Assembly (NCBI RefSeq): GCF_022829605.1
Contig: NZ_JAKSYD010000289.1
Location: 1-64,000, forward strand
DNA length: 64,000 bases
Reading direction: 5' to 3'
Source: Methylobacterium sp. E-065
GTDB taxonomy: Bacteria; Pseudomonadota; Alphaproteobacteria; Rhizobiales; Beijerinckiaceae
The notes beneath the pieces were generated by a model, which saw only the letters and a list, made by a program, of their open reading frames with translations, was not told the origin of the DNA and did not search any database. The position numbers and the translations under genes were made by a program. This document shows, piece after piece, positions 50,516 to 58,715 of this stretch. How positions within the stretch are numbered: the stretch's first letter is position 1; each line of letters begins with the position of its first letter.

Positions 50516-50980
50516 ATGCGCATCCCTCTCAGCGCCGCCCTGCTCCTCACCGGCCTCTCGGCCGCCACCGCAGACACAGGCAAGGATCCCTCCGGCACGT
50601 GGCTGACCGGCGATGGCCGCGCCAAGATCCGGATCGACCGGTGCGGCCCGGGCCAGAAGCTGGTCTGCGGCAAGGTCGTGTGGCTCAAGCTGCCGACCAC
50701 CGAGTCCGGTACGCCGCGCACCGACCTCAAGAACCCCGATCCGAAGAAGCGCAGCCGCCCGGTCATGGGCCTGCAACTGATCGACGGGTTGAAGCCAGAC
50801 GAGGAGAAATTCTCCGGCGAGATCTACAATATCGAGGAGGGCAAGATCTACACGGTCAGCCTCGAGCGGGAGAGCGAGGCCGAGCTCAGCGTCTCGGGCT
50901 GCATGCTCAAGATCCTGTGCGGCTCCCAGACCTGGACGCGGGTGCCGGACGTCAACCAGCAGGCCGCCAACAAGAACTGA
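50516..50980 (+). CDS. DUF2147 family exported protein
   Basis: The 154-residue protein has a short signal peptide (MRIPLSAALLLTGLSAATA) and the DUF2147 pattern: GTWLTGDGRAKIRIDRCG, LVCGKVVWLKLP, KRSRPVMGLQLIDGLKPDEEKFSGEIYNIEEGKIYTVSL in sections and a final GCMLKILCGSQTWTRV. Such periplasmic lipocalin-like domains have no assigned function. It converges on the GST gene. Confidence 0.88.
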   Translation: MRIPLSAALLLTGLSAATADTGKDPSGTWLTGDGRAKIRIDRCGPGQKLVCGKVVWLKLPTTESGTPRTDLKNPDPKKRSRPVMGLQLIDGLKPDEEKFSGEIYNIEEGKIYTVSLERESEAELSVSGCMLKILCGSQTWTRVPDVNQQAANKN

Positions 50981-50996
50981 CGGCTCGACCGGTTCG

Positions 50997-51632
50997 TCAA
51001 ATTGCCGCGAGGCCGCGCTGGACCGCCGGCCTCGCCAGCACGCTCTCCAGCCAGCGCGCTACGTTCGGCAGGGTTTCGATCGCGACACCCTGCTTGAAAT
51101 TGAGCTTGGCCCAGGTGAACGTCGCGATGTCGGCGATCGAGTAATCGTCGGCCAGATAGGCCCGACCCTCGAGGCGGCGCTCCAGCACGCCGTACAGGCG
51201 CTTCGCCTCGGCGGTGAAGCGTTCGATCGCGTATGGCACCTTCTCGGGCGCGTAGATCTTGAAGTGATGGGTCTGGCCGAGCATCGGCCCGAAGCCTGCG
51301 ACCTGCCAGAACAGCCATTCGTCCACGAGCACGCGGGCGCGCTCGTCCGTGGGATAGAGCTGACCGGTCTTGCGCCCGAGATACTGCAGAATGGCGCCCG
51401 ATTCGAACACCGAGATCGGTGTGCCGCCCGGTCCGTCAGGATCGACGATCGCCGGGATCTTGTTGTTGGGCGAGAGCGCCAGGAAGTCCGGGGCGAACTG
51501 TTCGTTCTTGGCGATGTCGACCGGGACGATCCTGTAGGGGAGCCCGCACTCCTCCAGCATGATCGGAATCTTCCAACCGTTCGGCGTGCTCCAGGTATGG
51601 ACGTCGATCGGCCGCCCGGAAACCGCTGCCAT
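50997..51632 (-). CDS. Glutathione S-transferase family protein (YfcG-like)
   Basis: The 211-residue protein has an N-terminal thioredoxin-like domain (DVHTWSTPNGWKIPIMLEECGLPY; LSPNNKIPAIVDPDGPGG; VFESGAILQYLGRK) and an all-helical C-terminal domain. The TPNGWK segment with Asn and Gly near the thiol site is typical of the YfcG/YghU group, glutathione-dependent disulfide reductases. The substrate is unknown. Confidence 0.9.
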   Translation of the reverse strand: MAAVSGRPIDVHTWSTPNGWKIPIMLEECGLPYRIVPVDIAKNEQFAPDFLALSPNNKIPAIVDPDGPGGTPISVFESGAILQYLGRKTGQLYPTDERARVLVDEWLFWQVAGFGPMLGQTHHFKIYAPEKVPYAIERFTAEAKRLYGVLERRLEGRAYLADDYSIADIATFTWAKLNFKQGVAIETLPNVARWLESVLARPAVQRGLAAI

Positions 51633-51879
51633 GCTCTGCCTGCTCCTCGACCGTATCGCCGCGGCGCGGCGCCCCCCTGCCGGGTTCGGACAATCCCGGC
51701 AATGAAGACGATTTCCCCGCCGCGCTCAAGGTCTCAACGGCAGGAGCCGCTGGCGGTTCAAGATCGCGCGCTGTGATGCACTGCCTGTTGGCAGCGTCCG
51801 GTTGACCCTTGCCGACCCAGCGTGGGCGCAGCGAGATAGGCAACCGGGGCGTCGCGATGGCGCCGTGGGGGACCAGTCG

Positions 51880-52179
51880 ATGATCAGGCGATTCGTAACG
51901 ATCGTGGGGCTCGCCGTGCCGCTGCTCGCCGGGCAGCCGGTGCTGGCGAAGGATTCATCCGCAAAACCTCCGGCCGCCGCCGAGGCGCCGGCCACCGCGC
52001 CGGGCGCCCCGGCCGCAAAGGAGCTGACGCCCGGCCAGACCGCCGCGCGCACCCGCCAGAAGACCTGTGGCTCAGAGTGGCGCGCGCTCACCGACGCGCA
52101 GAAGGCCGCGCAGGGTCCGAAGTGGCCGCAGTACTGGAGCAAGTGCAACAAGCGCCTGAAGGGCGGCGACAAGGCCTGA
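51880..52179 (+). CDS. Small exported protein with Ala/Pro-rich linker
   Basis: The 99-residue product has a signal peptide (MIRRFVTIVGLAVPLLAGQPVLA), an Ala/Pro-rich linker and a C-terminal block KTCGSEWRALTDAQ...PQYWSKCNKRLKGG with two cysteines. This short C-terminal block recurs in exported proteins of Rhizobiales in my memory, without known function. It stands alone, 190 nt before the FUSC efflux gene. Confidence 0.7.
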   Translation: MIRRFVTIVGLAVPLLAGQPVLAKDSSAKPPAAAEAPATAPGAPAAKELTPGQTAARTRQKTCGSEWRALTDAQKAAQGPKWPQYWSKCNKRLKGGDKA

Positions 52180-52368
52180 GGCGCGCGAACCGCGACGCGT
52201 CTCATTCGTTCCTAACGCCGGAGCTGCGGACCACCGGGGTACCAATCGTGACGCACGAAGGCCTGCCCCGGCGGATGCCACGCACTGTTTCCGGCGAAGC
52301 GGAGGCCGGATCGGTGCGCGCGGCTCTGTCGAATCGAAACCGTGGGGCTGTGCCGGGCTGCGCCCGGC

Positions 52369-54420
52369 ATGGCTGAATCGTCGGCCACCGGTGCGGGTCC
52401 GGCCTCGCTGAGTGATCGGGTGATCGCGTTTCTCGACGCCTGGGTGCCCAAGCCCGCGGCCTGGGCCTTCGCGTTGCGCATCTGGATCGCCATGATGCTG
52501 GCGCTGGCGGCGGCCTTCTGGCTCCAGCTCGACAGCGCCTCCTCGGCCGCCACCTGCGTGGCGATCCTCGCCCAGCCGAAGCGCGGGCAGGCCATCTCCA
52601 AGGCCGTTTACCGCCTTCTAGGCACGCTGATCGGTGCCGTGGTGTCGATCGTCGTCGTCGCGCTGTTCGGGCAGGACCGGGTCCTGCTGTTTACCAGCGT
52701 CACGGTCTGGCTCGGCCTGTGCGTGTTCGTGGCGCAGTACCTCCAGGACACCCGCGCCTATGGGGCGATGCTGTCGGGCTACACGGTCGCGATCATTGCG
52801 CTGGGACAGATCGACGATCCTCAGGGGACTTTCGATGCCGCAGTCTCGCGCGTCGCCGTGATCGTCCTCGGTATCGTTGCGATCACCTTCATCAACGACG
52901 CCCTCGCCTCCCCGAGCACATGGCGGGCCCTGCTGCCGCAGCTCCGCAAGGCCTGGGACGGGACGCGCGCCTACGCCCGGGAATCCCTGGCCGATGGCGA
53001 TCTCGGTGCCGCGCGCACCGCCGCGCTGATCCGTACGATCGCGCCGATGCGCGCCGATGCCAGCGCCATCGCGGGGGAACTCGACGACGGCCCCTTCCGC
53101 GCCGCCGGCGCGCGCAGCTGCATCGCCGCGCTGTACGTGATGGCGGCCTCGATTCGAACCGTGGCGGCGGCCGCCGCGAATCTGCGGAACCCGAGCCCGG
53201 CGGTGGCCGAGGCGCTGGATATCTGCCGCCGGGTCGCCGATGCGCCCGATCCCGCCAGCCTCGACCGGGATGACGAGCGCCTGCGCGACCTCGTGGATGA
53301 GGCCGTCCGGGACGGTCAAAGACCCCTCGACGAGGTGGTGGTGCTTCAGCGCGCCCTGGATTTCGTCTGCGCGGCGACCTTCGCGCAGGACGGCCTAGGG
53401 GCCGTGGCGGATGGCCATGAGCCTCTGCGCGATGCCAGCCTGCCGACGCACCGGGATTTTCCCGTCGCCCTGCGCGGCGCCTTCCGGGTCGCCTTGGGCT
53501 TCGCGGCCACCGCCGCAACCTTCGTGGCGCTCGGCCTGCCGCAGGCCTCTTTCGCGCTCGTGCAAGTGGCGGCGACCGCGTCCCTGTCCTCTGTGACGCC
53601 GGACCCGAAAAAGTTCGCCACCGGCGTCGTGATCGGGATGGTTCTCGCGGCGACCTTCGCGGGCATCGCGCGCTTCGTCTTCCTCAACGGCGTCCAGGGT
53701 TTCCCGATGCTCGCCATGGTGATGGCGCCGGTGATCTTCCTCGGCTGCTTCCTGTCGCTGAACCCGAAGACCTTCGGCATCGGCTTTATCGTGATCGTGT
53801 TCTTCCCGGTCCTGCTCGGACCCGCAAACCCGCAGACCTATGACGCGGAGACCTTCCTGTTGAACGCGTTCCTGGTCGTGGTCGCCGCAACCATCCTGTC
53901 GATCGTCGTTCGCCTCCTCATTCCGGTGACGCCGGCGCAGAAGCGCGTCTTCGCGCTCGACTCCGCCCACCGCGCGCTGGCGAACGCCCTCCTCGGTGAG
54001 GGCGGCGATGCCACGACGCGGACCAGCCTGAACGCCGACCGCCTGTTCCAGTTCGCCGGCTACAGCTCGGGGAGCGGCGCCGTGCGGCAGGCGAGCCTTT
54101 CACACGCCTTCGCCCTGGCCCGGCTGGAGGCGGCGGCCGCCCGTGGCCATGCCGAGCTGCGCCGGCTCTGGCCGACAACGCCTATGCGCGACGCGATCCT
54201 GCGCGCCCGGGACGGGCTGGCCACCGCGGACGACCGCGCGTTGGAAGCCTCCGCTGGCGATCTGATCCGCGCGGCCTCGCGGCAGGATCGGCGCGTGCGT
54301 CTCACGACGGCGCGGGCCGCCAGCGATCTTCTCACCGCCGCGCGAACCATCGCCCGACACCGCAAGTTCCTTCGGCGCCTCGGCGTCGGAGCCGTGTCGC
54401 TCCTCAAGCGGCCAGATTGA
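52369..54420 (+). CDS. FUSC/AaeB-type inner-membrane efflux protein
   Basis: The 683-residue protein has two sets of about five membrane segments (about residues 30-185 and 370-540) separated and followed by soluble helical regions, the layout of the FUSC family (AaeB, YccS). AWAFALRIWIAMMLALAAAFWLQL and VAILAQPKRGQAISKAVYRLLGTLIGA at the N-terminal set, repeated in form at FRVALGFAATAATFVALG, are diagnostic. With the next two genes it forms a DUF1656-HlyD efflux module, likely for aromatic acids or related toxic anions (family inference). Confidence 0.92.
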   Translation: MAESSATGAGPASLSDRVIAFLDAWVPKPAAWAFALRIWIAMMLALAAAFWLQLDSASSAATCVAILAQPKRGQAISKAVYRLLGTLIGAVVSIVVVALFGQDRVLLFTSVTVWLGLCVFVAQYLQDTRAYGAMLSGYTVAIIALGQIDDPQGTFDAAVSRVAVIVLGIVAITFINDALASPSTWRALLPQLRKAWDGTRAYARESLADGDLGAARTAALIRTIAPMRADASAIAGELDDGPFRAAGARSCIAALYVMAASIRTVAAAAANLRNPSPAVAEALDICRRVADAPDPASLDRDDERLRDLVDEAVRDGQRPLDEVVVLQRALDFVCAATFAQDGLGAVADGHEPLRDASLPTHRDFPVALRGAFRVALGFAATAATFVALGLPQASFALVQVAATASLSSVTPDPKKFATGVVIGMVLAATFAGIARFVFLNGVQGFPMLAMVMAPVIFLGCFLSLNPKTFGIGFIVIVFFPVLLGPANPQTYDAETFLLNAFLVVVAATILSIVVRLLIPVTPAQKRVFALDSAHRALANALLGEGGDATTRTSLNADRLFQFAGYSSGSGAVRQASLSHAFALARLEAAAARGHAELRRLWPTTPMRDAILRARDGLATADDRALEASAGDLIRAASRQDRRVRLTTARAASDLLTAARTIARHRKFLRRLGVGAVSLLKRPD

Positions 54421-54432
54421 TCGCGCTCGCAC

Positions 54433-54627
54433 ATGTATGAAGACATTCACATCGGTGGGGTGCTGATCTCCTCGTTCGTCGCCTACGCCCTGGCGGCCTT
54501 CGTCATTCTCCTGCTGCTGCGCTGGGTTTTCGCCCGCATTCGCTTCAGTCGCTATGTTGCCAACGCCCCGCTCGCCGAGGCCGGCATCTACGTCTGTGTC
54601 CTCGCCCTGCTCATCGCGTTGATCTGA
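54433..54627 (+). CDS. DUF1656 small membrane protein (AaeX-like)
   Basis: The 64-residue product carries two membrane segments (about 8-30 and 46-63) and the motif MYEDIHIGGVLISSFV typical of DUF1656. It lies 12 nt after the FUSC gene and its stop overlaps the HlyD-family start (TGATG). Such proteins accompany AaeA/AaeB efflux pairs. Confidence 0.9.
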   Translation: MYEDIHIGGVLISSFVAYALAAFVILLLLRWVFARIRFSRYVANAPLAEAGIYVCVLALLIALI

Positions 54628-55673
54628 TGCCTGAAACGACCGCCGACGAGGACGATCCCAAGCCCGCAGCCCGCGCGGGTGCGACGGATCACAACGATCT
54701 TTTGCCGATTGTCCCGCGCCGGGGCCGGGCTGCCAAGGTGTTCCGCTTGGCCGCCACCGGCGTGATCCTGCTCGTCGCCTTCGTGGCGGCCGCCTATGTC
54801 TGGGAATTCTACGTCGCGGCACCCTGGACGCGCGACGGGACGGTGCGGGTGCAGGTCGCCAACATCGCCCCGCAGGTCGCCGGGCAGATCGTGGATGTGC
54901 GCGTCCATGACAACCAGAACGTACACAAGGGCGACGTGCTCTACGTGATCGATCCGGTCGATTTCGAGGTCAACGTGACCTCGGCCGATGCCGAGGTGAA
55001 GAACCGCGAGGCCGATCTTCAGGTCAAGAACGCCCAGTCGGCCCGGCGGCAGGCGCTCACCACGGTCTCGACCTCGGTCGAGGAGAAGCAGCAATTTGCC
55101 GGTCAGGCCAAGATCGCTGAGGCCGCCCTGGAGAGCGCGCAGGCGCAGCTGCGTCAGGCCAAGATCAACCTCGAACGCACGCAGGTGAAATCCACCGTCA
55201 ACGGTCGCGTCACCAACCTGCTGATGCGTGTCGGCGACTACGCCCGGACCGGAACGTCGAACATCAACGTGGTCGATACCGATTCGTACTGGATCGACGG
55301 CTACTTTGAAGAAACGAAGATGCCCAACATCCATGTCGGCGACCGGGCCGACGTCAAGCTGATGGGCTTCGACCCGCGCCTCAGCGGCACGGTGGCCAGC
55401 ATCACCCTCGGCATCTCGACGGCGAATGCCGCTTCCAGCACGCAGGGCCTGCCGGACGTGAACCCGGTCTACACCTGGGTGCGTCTGGCGCAGCGCGTCC
55501 CCGTCCGCATCCGCATCGATCACGTTCCATCGGAGATCCCGCTGATCGCCGGCATGACCGCGACCGTCGTGGTCAATGGCGGCCGCGCACCGGCGCCAAC
55601 GTGGTTCATGGATCTGCGGGAGCGCGTCTCTGCCCTGACGCAGACGCCCACCGTCGAGGCCGACCGGCGCTGA
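54627..55673 (+). CDS. HlyD-family membrane-fusion protein (AaeA/EmrA-like)
   Basis: The 348-residue periplasmic adaptor has one N-terminal membrane segment (about 37-58), the biotinyl-lipoyl-like barrel APQVAGQIVDVRVHDNQNVHKGDVLYVID in pieces, a coiled-coil hairpin (about 110-190), and the second half-barrel AKINLERTQVKSTVNGRVTNL. It should link the FUSC protein to an outer-membrane channel; no such gene is adjacent. Confidence 0.93.
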   Translation: MPETTADEDDPKPAARAGATDHNDLLPIVPRRGRAAKVFRLAATGVILLVAFVAAAYVWEFYVAAPWTRDGTVRVQVANIAPQVAGQIVDVRVHDNQNVHKGDVLYVIDPVDFEVNVTSADAEVKNREADLQVKNAQSARRQALTTVSTSVEEKQQFAGQAKIAEAALESAQAQLRQAKINLERTQVKSTVNGRVTNLLMRVGDYARTGTSNINVVDTDSYWIDGYFEETKMPNIHVGDRADVKLMGFDPRLSGTVASITLGISTANAASSTQGLPDVNPVYTWVRLAQRVPVRIRIDHVPSEIPLIAGMTATVVVNGGRAPAPTWFMDLRERVSALTQTPTVEADRR

Positions 55674-55713
55674 CGACACGTTGGATGTGACTTGATTTCC
55701 GTTCGCTGCGCGT

Positions 55714-55737
55714 CCCCGCAGAAGCAAGAATGCGGGG
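55714..55737 (+). terminator. Hairpin after the efflux operon
   Basis: A 7-bp perfect stem (ccccgca/tgcgggg) with a 10-nt loop starts 41 nt past the HlyD-family stop. No T-run follows, so it is only a candidate end signal. Confidence 0.35.
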
Positions 55738-56420
55738 CGTCGACCTGACCGTCTGAGTGGCGTCGCTGACCGGCAAGCCGCCGGAAGGCCTATAGCGTCG
55801 AGCGACCGGGGCGCCGCCTTGCTTGCTGAGTCCAACTCAGAAGCCGCCGATTGGTTGGGGCGCCATTGAAGTTTCTGCGCTGCCGTAGGATCGATCTAAG
55901 TGGTTGCGCGGCCTCATGATGCATCGCCGCATGGTGTCGGCTGTCGGGAAAAAGCTTTCAAGCGGCAAATTTGCAGTTGACCGACCGCTGTGACGGGCGC
56001 AGTCTCCCTGTGTGCTTCGCGAATGCAGGCACGGATCGGCCGGAAACCTTGAGGAGATCAGGTTTCGCAACGGTTGCGATTGGCTGAAACTGGAGGAGAC
56101 AGGGATGACTCCACCGCAGCGGAACGCCGCATAGACGGTTTCGGGACAGGTTCGGCCCGGGCCCAGCGGCACCAGACGAACAACCGGACGGAAGCGGCTC
56201 CAGGGGCGCAGAAGCGGCCGATACGGCACGCCTTCGAATGCGCGAAAAGCCCCAACTTGAGCCGCACCGCCGTGGTTTCTCCAGAAAATCGGAATACCCT
56301 TACCTGCCCGGCAGCGCCGCGGCGGGAATTTGTCGTGGCGGAGGACGAGAAGGGCTCCCGCCCGGACCATTGCCGGCCGCTCAATTTACGGAGGCCGACG
56401 CGCTCCACAGGTGCGACCCG

Positions 56421-56456
56421 CTCCCTCTCCCGTGAGGGAGAGGGCTGGGGTGAGGG
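56421..56456. repeat. ccctctcccg-type palindromic repeat, copy 1
   Basis: ctccctctcccg-tgag-ggagagggctggggtgaggg forms a stem on ccctctccc/gggagaggg-type arms followed by ggggtgaggg. A second copy lies about 100 bp away in the opposite orientation. Confidence 0.65.
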
Positions 56457-56524
56457 TCGAGAATTTTCAGGATAGGGCGCGTCATTAATGCGCCGACGGG
56501 ATGTGCCTCTTTCGGGCAGTTCTC

Positions 56525-56562
56525 ATCCCTCACCCTGTCCCTCTCCCGCTCGGGAGAGGGGA
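56525..56562. repeat. ccctctcccg-type palindromic repeat, copy 2 (inverted)
   Basis: catccctcaccctgtccctctcccg-ctcgggagaggggac is the same unit read on the other strand: a hairpin on ccctctcccg/cgggagaggg flanked by the ccctcaccc tail. With copy 1 it makes a pair facing each other. Such units are widespread intergenic elements in many proteobacteria. Confidence 0.65.
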
Positions 56563-56729
56563 CCCGCGCTTCGTTCATCGAAGGCGGTCTTACGCGCGTG
56601 CAGCGTTGCCGGCGGATACGCTGGCCAATCCACGTGCTCCACAAGCCCACCCGCCCCCTTCTCCTGAGCCGCGCGTGCACCTGGCCCGGGATGAGGTTAT
56701 GGATGAGATGGTCGCTCGCTGCGACCCGC

Positions 56730-58202
56730 TCACGCGATCCCGAGCTTGGCCTTCAGCAGCGCGTTCACCGCGGCCGGGTTCGCCTTGCCGCCGGTGGCCT
56801 TCATGGTTTGTCCGACGAACCAGCCGAGCAGCGTCGGTTTTTCCTTGGCCTGGGCGACCTTGTCGGGATTGGCCGCGATGATCTGGTCGATCGCCGCCTC
56901 GATGGCGCCGGTATCGGTCACCTGCTTCATGCCGCGGCTCTCGACCAAAGCGCGCGGATCGCCGCCCTCGGTCCAGACGATCTCGAACAGATCCTTGGCG
57001 ATCTTGCCCGAGATCACGTCCTCGCCGATCAGGTCGACGATCGCCCCGAGCTGCGCGGCCGAGACCGGGCTCGCCTCGATCGACAGGCCCTCCTTGTTGA
57101 GGCGGCCGAACAGCTCGTTGATGACCCAATTGGCTGCGGCCTTGCCGTCTCGGCCCTTGGCGACCGCCTCGTAGTAGTCGGCCGACGCCCGCTCGGCGAC
57201 CAGCACGCCGGCATCGTAGGGCGAGAGGCCGTAATCCGCGACGAACCGCGCCTTCTTGGCGTCCGGCAGCTCGGGCAATCCTTCCGCCAGGCCGTCGACG
57301 AAGGCCTGATCGAACTCGAGCGGCAGCAGGTCCGGATCGGGGAAGTAGCGGTAATCGTGCGCCTCCTCCTTGGAGCGCATCGAGCGCGTCTCGCCCTTGC
57401 CGGGATCGAACAGGCGGGTTTCCTGATCGATCTTGCCGCCATCTTCCAGGATCGCGATCTGGCGGCGCGCCTCGGTCTCGATCGCCTGCCCGATGAAGCG
57501 GATCGAGTTGACGTTCTTGATCTCGCAGCGGGTGCCCAAAGGCTCGCCGGGAAGGCGCACCGAGACGTTCACGTCGGCGCGGAGCGAGCCCTTTTCCATG
57601 TCGCCGTCGCAGGTGCCGAGATAGCGCAAGATCGTGCGTAGCTTGGTGACGTAGGCCTTCGCCTCCTCGGACGAGCGCAGGTCCGGCCGGGAGACGATCT
57701 CCATCAGCGCCACGCCCGAGCGGTTGAGATCGACGAAGCTGCGGGTCGGGTCCTGATCGTGCAGCGACTTGCCGGCGTCCTGCTCCAGGTGCAGGCGCTC
57801 GATGCCGACCGTGATCGACGAACCGTCGGCCATGTCGACCAGCACCTCGCCCTCGCCGACAATCGGGTCCTTGTACTGCGAGATCTGGTAGCCCTGCGGC
57901 AGATCCGGGTAGAAGTAGTTCTTCCTGTCGAACACCGAGCGCAGGTTGATCTGGGCCTTGAGGCCGAGGCCGGTGCGCACCGCCTGGGCGATGCATTCGG
58001 CATTGATCACCGGCAGCATGCCGGGCATCGCGGCATCGACCAGCGAGACGTGGTCATTCGGCTCGGCCCCGAACTCGGTTGAGGCGCCGGAGAACAGCTT
58101 CGCCCGGCTGGAGACCTGGGCATGGACCTCCATGCCGACGATCACCTCCCAATCGTGGAGGCCGCCCTTGATCAGCTTCTTGGGGTCGACGGATGCGTTC
58201 AT
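56730..58202 (-). CDS. gatB: Asp-tRNA(Asn)/Glu-tRNA(Gln) amidotransferase subunit B
   Basis: GatB (490 residues) activates mischarged Glu- or Asp-tRNA for amidation by GatA. It begins MNASVDPKKLIKGGLHDWEVIVGMEVHAQV. It contains KNYFYPDLPQGYQISQY, the RSDVNVSVR-type block (here RADVNVSVRLPGEP), GTRCEIKNVNSIRFI and the C-terminal tRNA-binding YqeY-like domain ending NPAAVNALLKAKLGIA. It is the last gene of gatC-gatA-(small)-gatB. Confidence 0.97.
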   Translation of the reverse strand: MNASVDPKKLIKGGLHDWEVIVGMEVHAQVSSRAKLFSGASTEFGAEPNDHVSLVDAAMPGMLPVINAECIAQAVRTGLGLKAQINLRSVFDRKNYFYPDLPQGYQISQYKDPIVGEGEVLVDMADGSSITVGIERLHLEQDAGKSLHDQDPTRSFVDLNRSGVALMEIVSRPDLRSSEEAKAYVTKLRTILRYLGTCDGDMEKGSLRADVNVSVRLPGEPLGTRCEIKNVNSIRFIGQAIETEARRQIAILEDGGKIDQETRLFDPGKGETRSMRSKEEAHDYRYFPDPDLLPLEFDQAFVDGLAEGLPELPDAKKARFVADYGLSPYDAGVLVAERASADYYEAVAKGRDGKAAANWVINELFGRLNKEGLSIEASPVSAAQLGAIVDLIGEDVISGKIAKDLFEIVWTEGGDPRALVESRGMKQVTDTGAIEAAIDQIIAANPDKVAQAKEKPTLLGWFVGQTMKATGGKANPAAVNALLKAKLGIA

Positions 58203-58246
58203 GGTCGTCCGGGCCGAGAGAGGTGCGTGGCGGGTTCCTCCCACCT

Positions 58247-58365
58247 GCGACCTCATCCTGAGGTGCTGCACAGCAGCCTCGAAGGAGGGCTCCAGGGATC
58301 GCGCGGCTGGCTGAAGGGCTCCTTCGAGGCCTCCGCTGCGCTCCGGCACCTCAGGATGAGGTCGC
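58247..58365. repeat. Dispersed palindromic element, copy A (complete)
   Basis: Perfect 20-bp outer inverted repeats (58247-58266 and 58346-58365; gcgacctcatcctgaggtgc and its complement) enclose perfect 12-bp inner inverted repeats (gcctcgaaggag 58276-58287, ctccttcgaggc 58319-58330) and a central cagggatcgcgcggctggctgaa. The 119-bp unit lies just upstream of gatB. Degenerate or partial copies occur at 16415-16519 and 41832-41888. No ORF lies within it. Confidence 0.9.
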
Positions 58366-58415
58366 GAAGGGGGTCCGATGTCGTGCGGTCACTTACGGGC
58401 CGCGGCGCGAAAAGA

Positions 58416-58715
58416 TCAAGCGCGCCGTCCGACAGCCCGGCGAGCCCCGTAGCCGAGGATCGCCCAGAGCAAAGCCGCCCCTGCCCGGACCGGGAAGAAG
58501 GTCGGCCCGTCATGGGTCACCGGCGCTGGCCATGGGATCCCGGCCGCGCTCACCGCGTAGGAGAACAGGACCGAGAATCCGAGCGCCGCGATCGCCGCGA
58601 TGAACACCTTGCCGAACTGGCTGGCGGTCCATCCGAGATAGACCGCGACCACGATCAGCGCCGGATCGAAGCCGGCCCAGATCCAGACCGTCCAGGGGTA
58701 ATACGGGACGGTCAT
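58416..58715 (-). CDS. Small membrane protein between gatA and gatB
   Basis: The 99-residue product (MTVPYYPWTVWIWAGFDPAL) has about three hydrophobic segments (about 10-28, 35-58 and 75-92). Its ATG overlaps the gatA stop (ATGA), so it is translated from the gat mRNA. No family recognised. It is more likely a passenger in the operon than a part of the amidotransferase. Confidence 0.78.
   Translation of the reverse strand: MTVPYYPWTVWIWAGFDPALIVVAVYLGWTASQFGKVFIAAIAALGFSVLFSYAVSAAGIPWPAPVTHDGPTFFPVRAGAALLWAILGYGARRAVGRRA

Larger units (their letters stand above)
55674..56729. other. 1.06-kb gap without a supported gene
   Basis: This gap separates the efflux module from gatB. Open frames on both strands (for example minus 55837-56370) translate to low-complexity sequence without known domains. 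It contains a hairpin near the efflux stop (ccccgca 55714-55720, tgcgggg 55731-55737) and two G/A-rich palindromes at 56421-56456 and 56525-56562. The middle (55850-56330) has more balanced composition than neighbouring genes; it could be a decayed gene, which I cannot identify. Confidence 0.5.

Noticed and set aside
55837..56370. Minus-strand 177-codon frame in the gap before gatB
   Set aside because: No domain, no good ribosome-binding site and low-complexity composition; kept as a gap rather than a gene.
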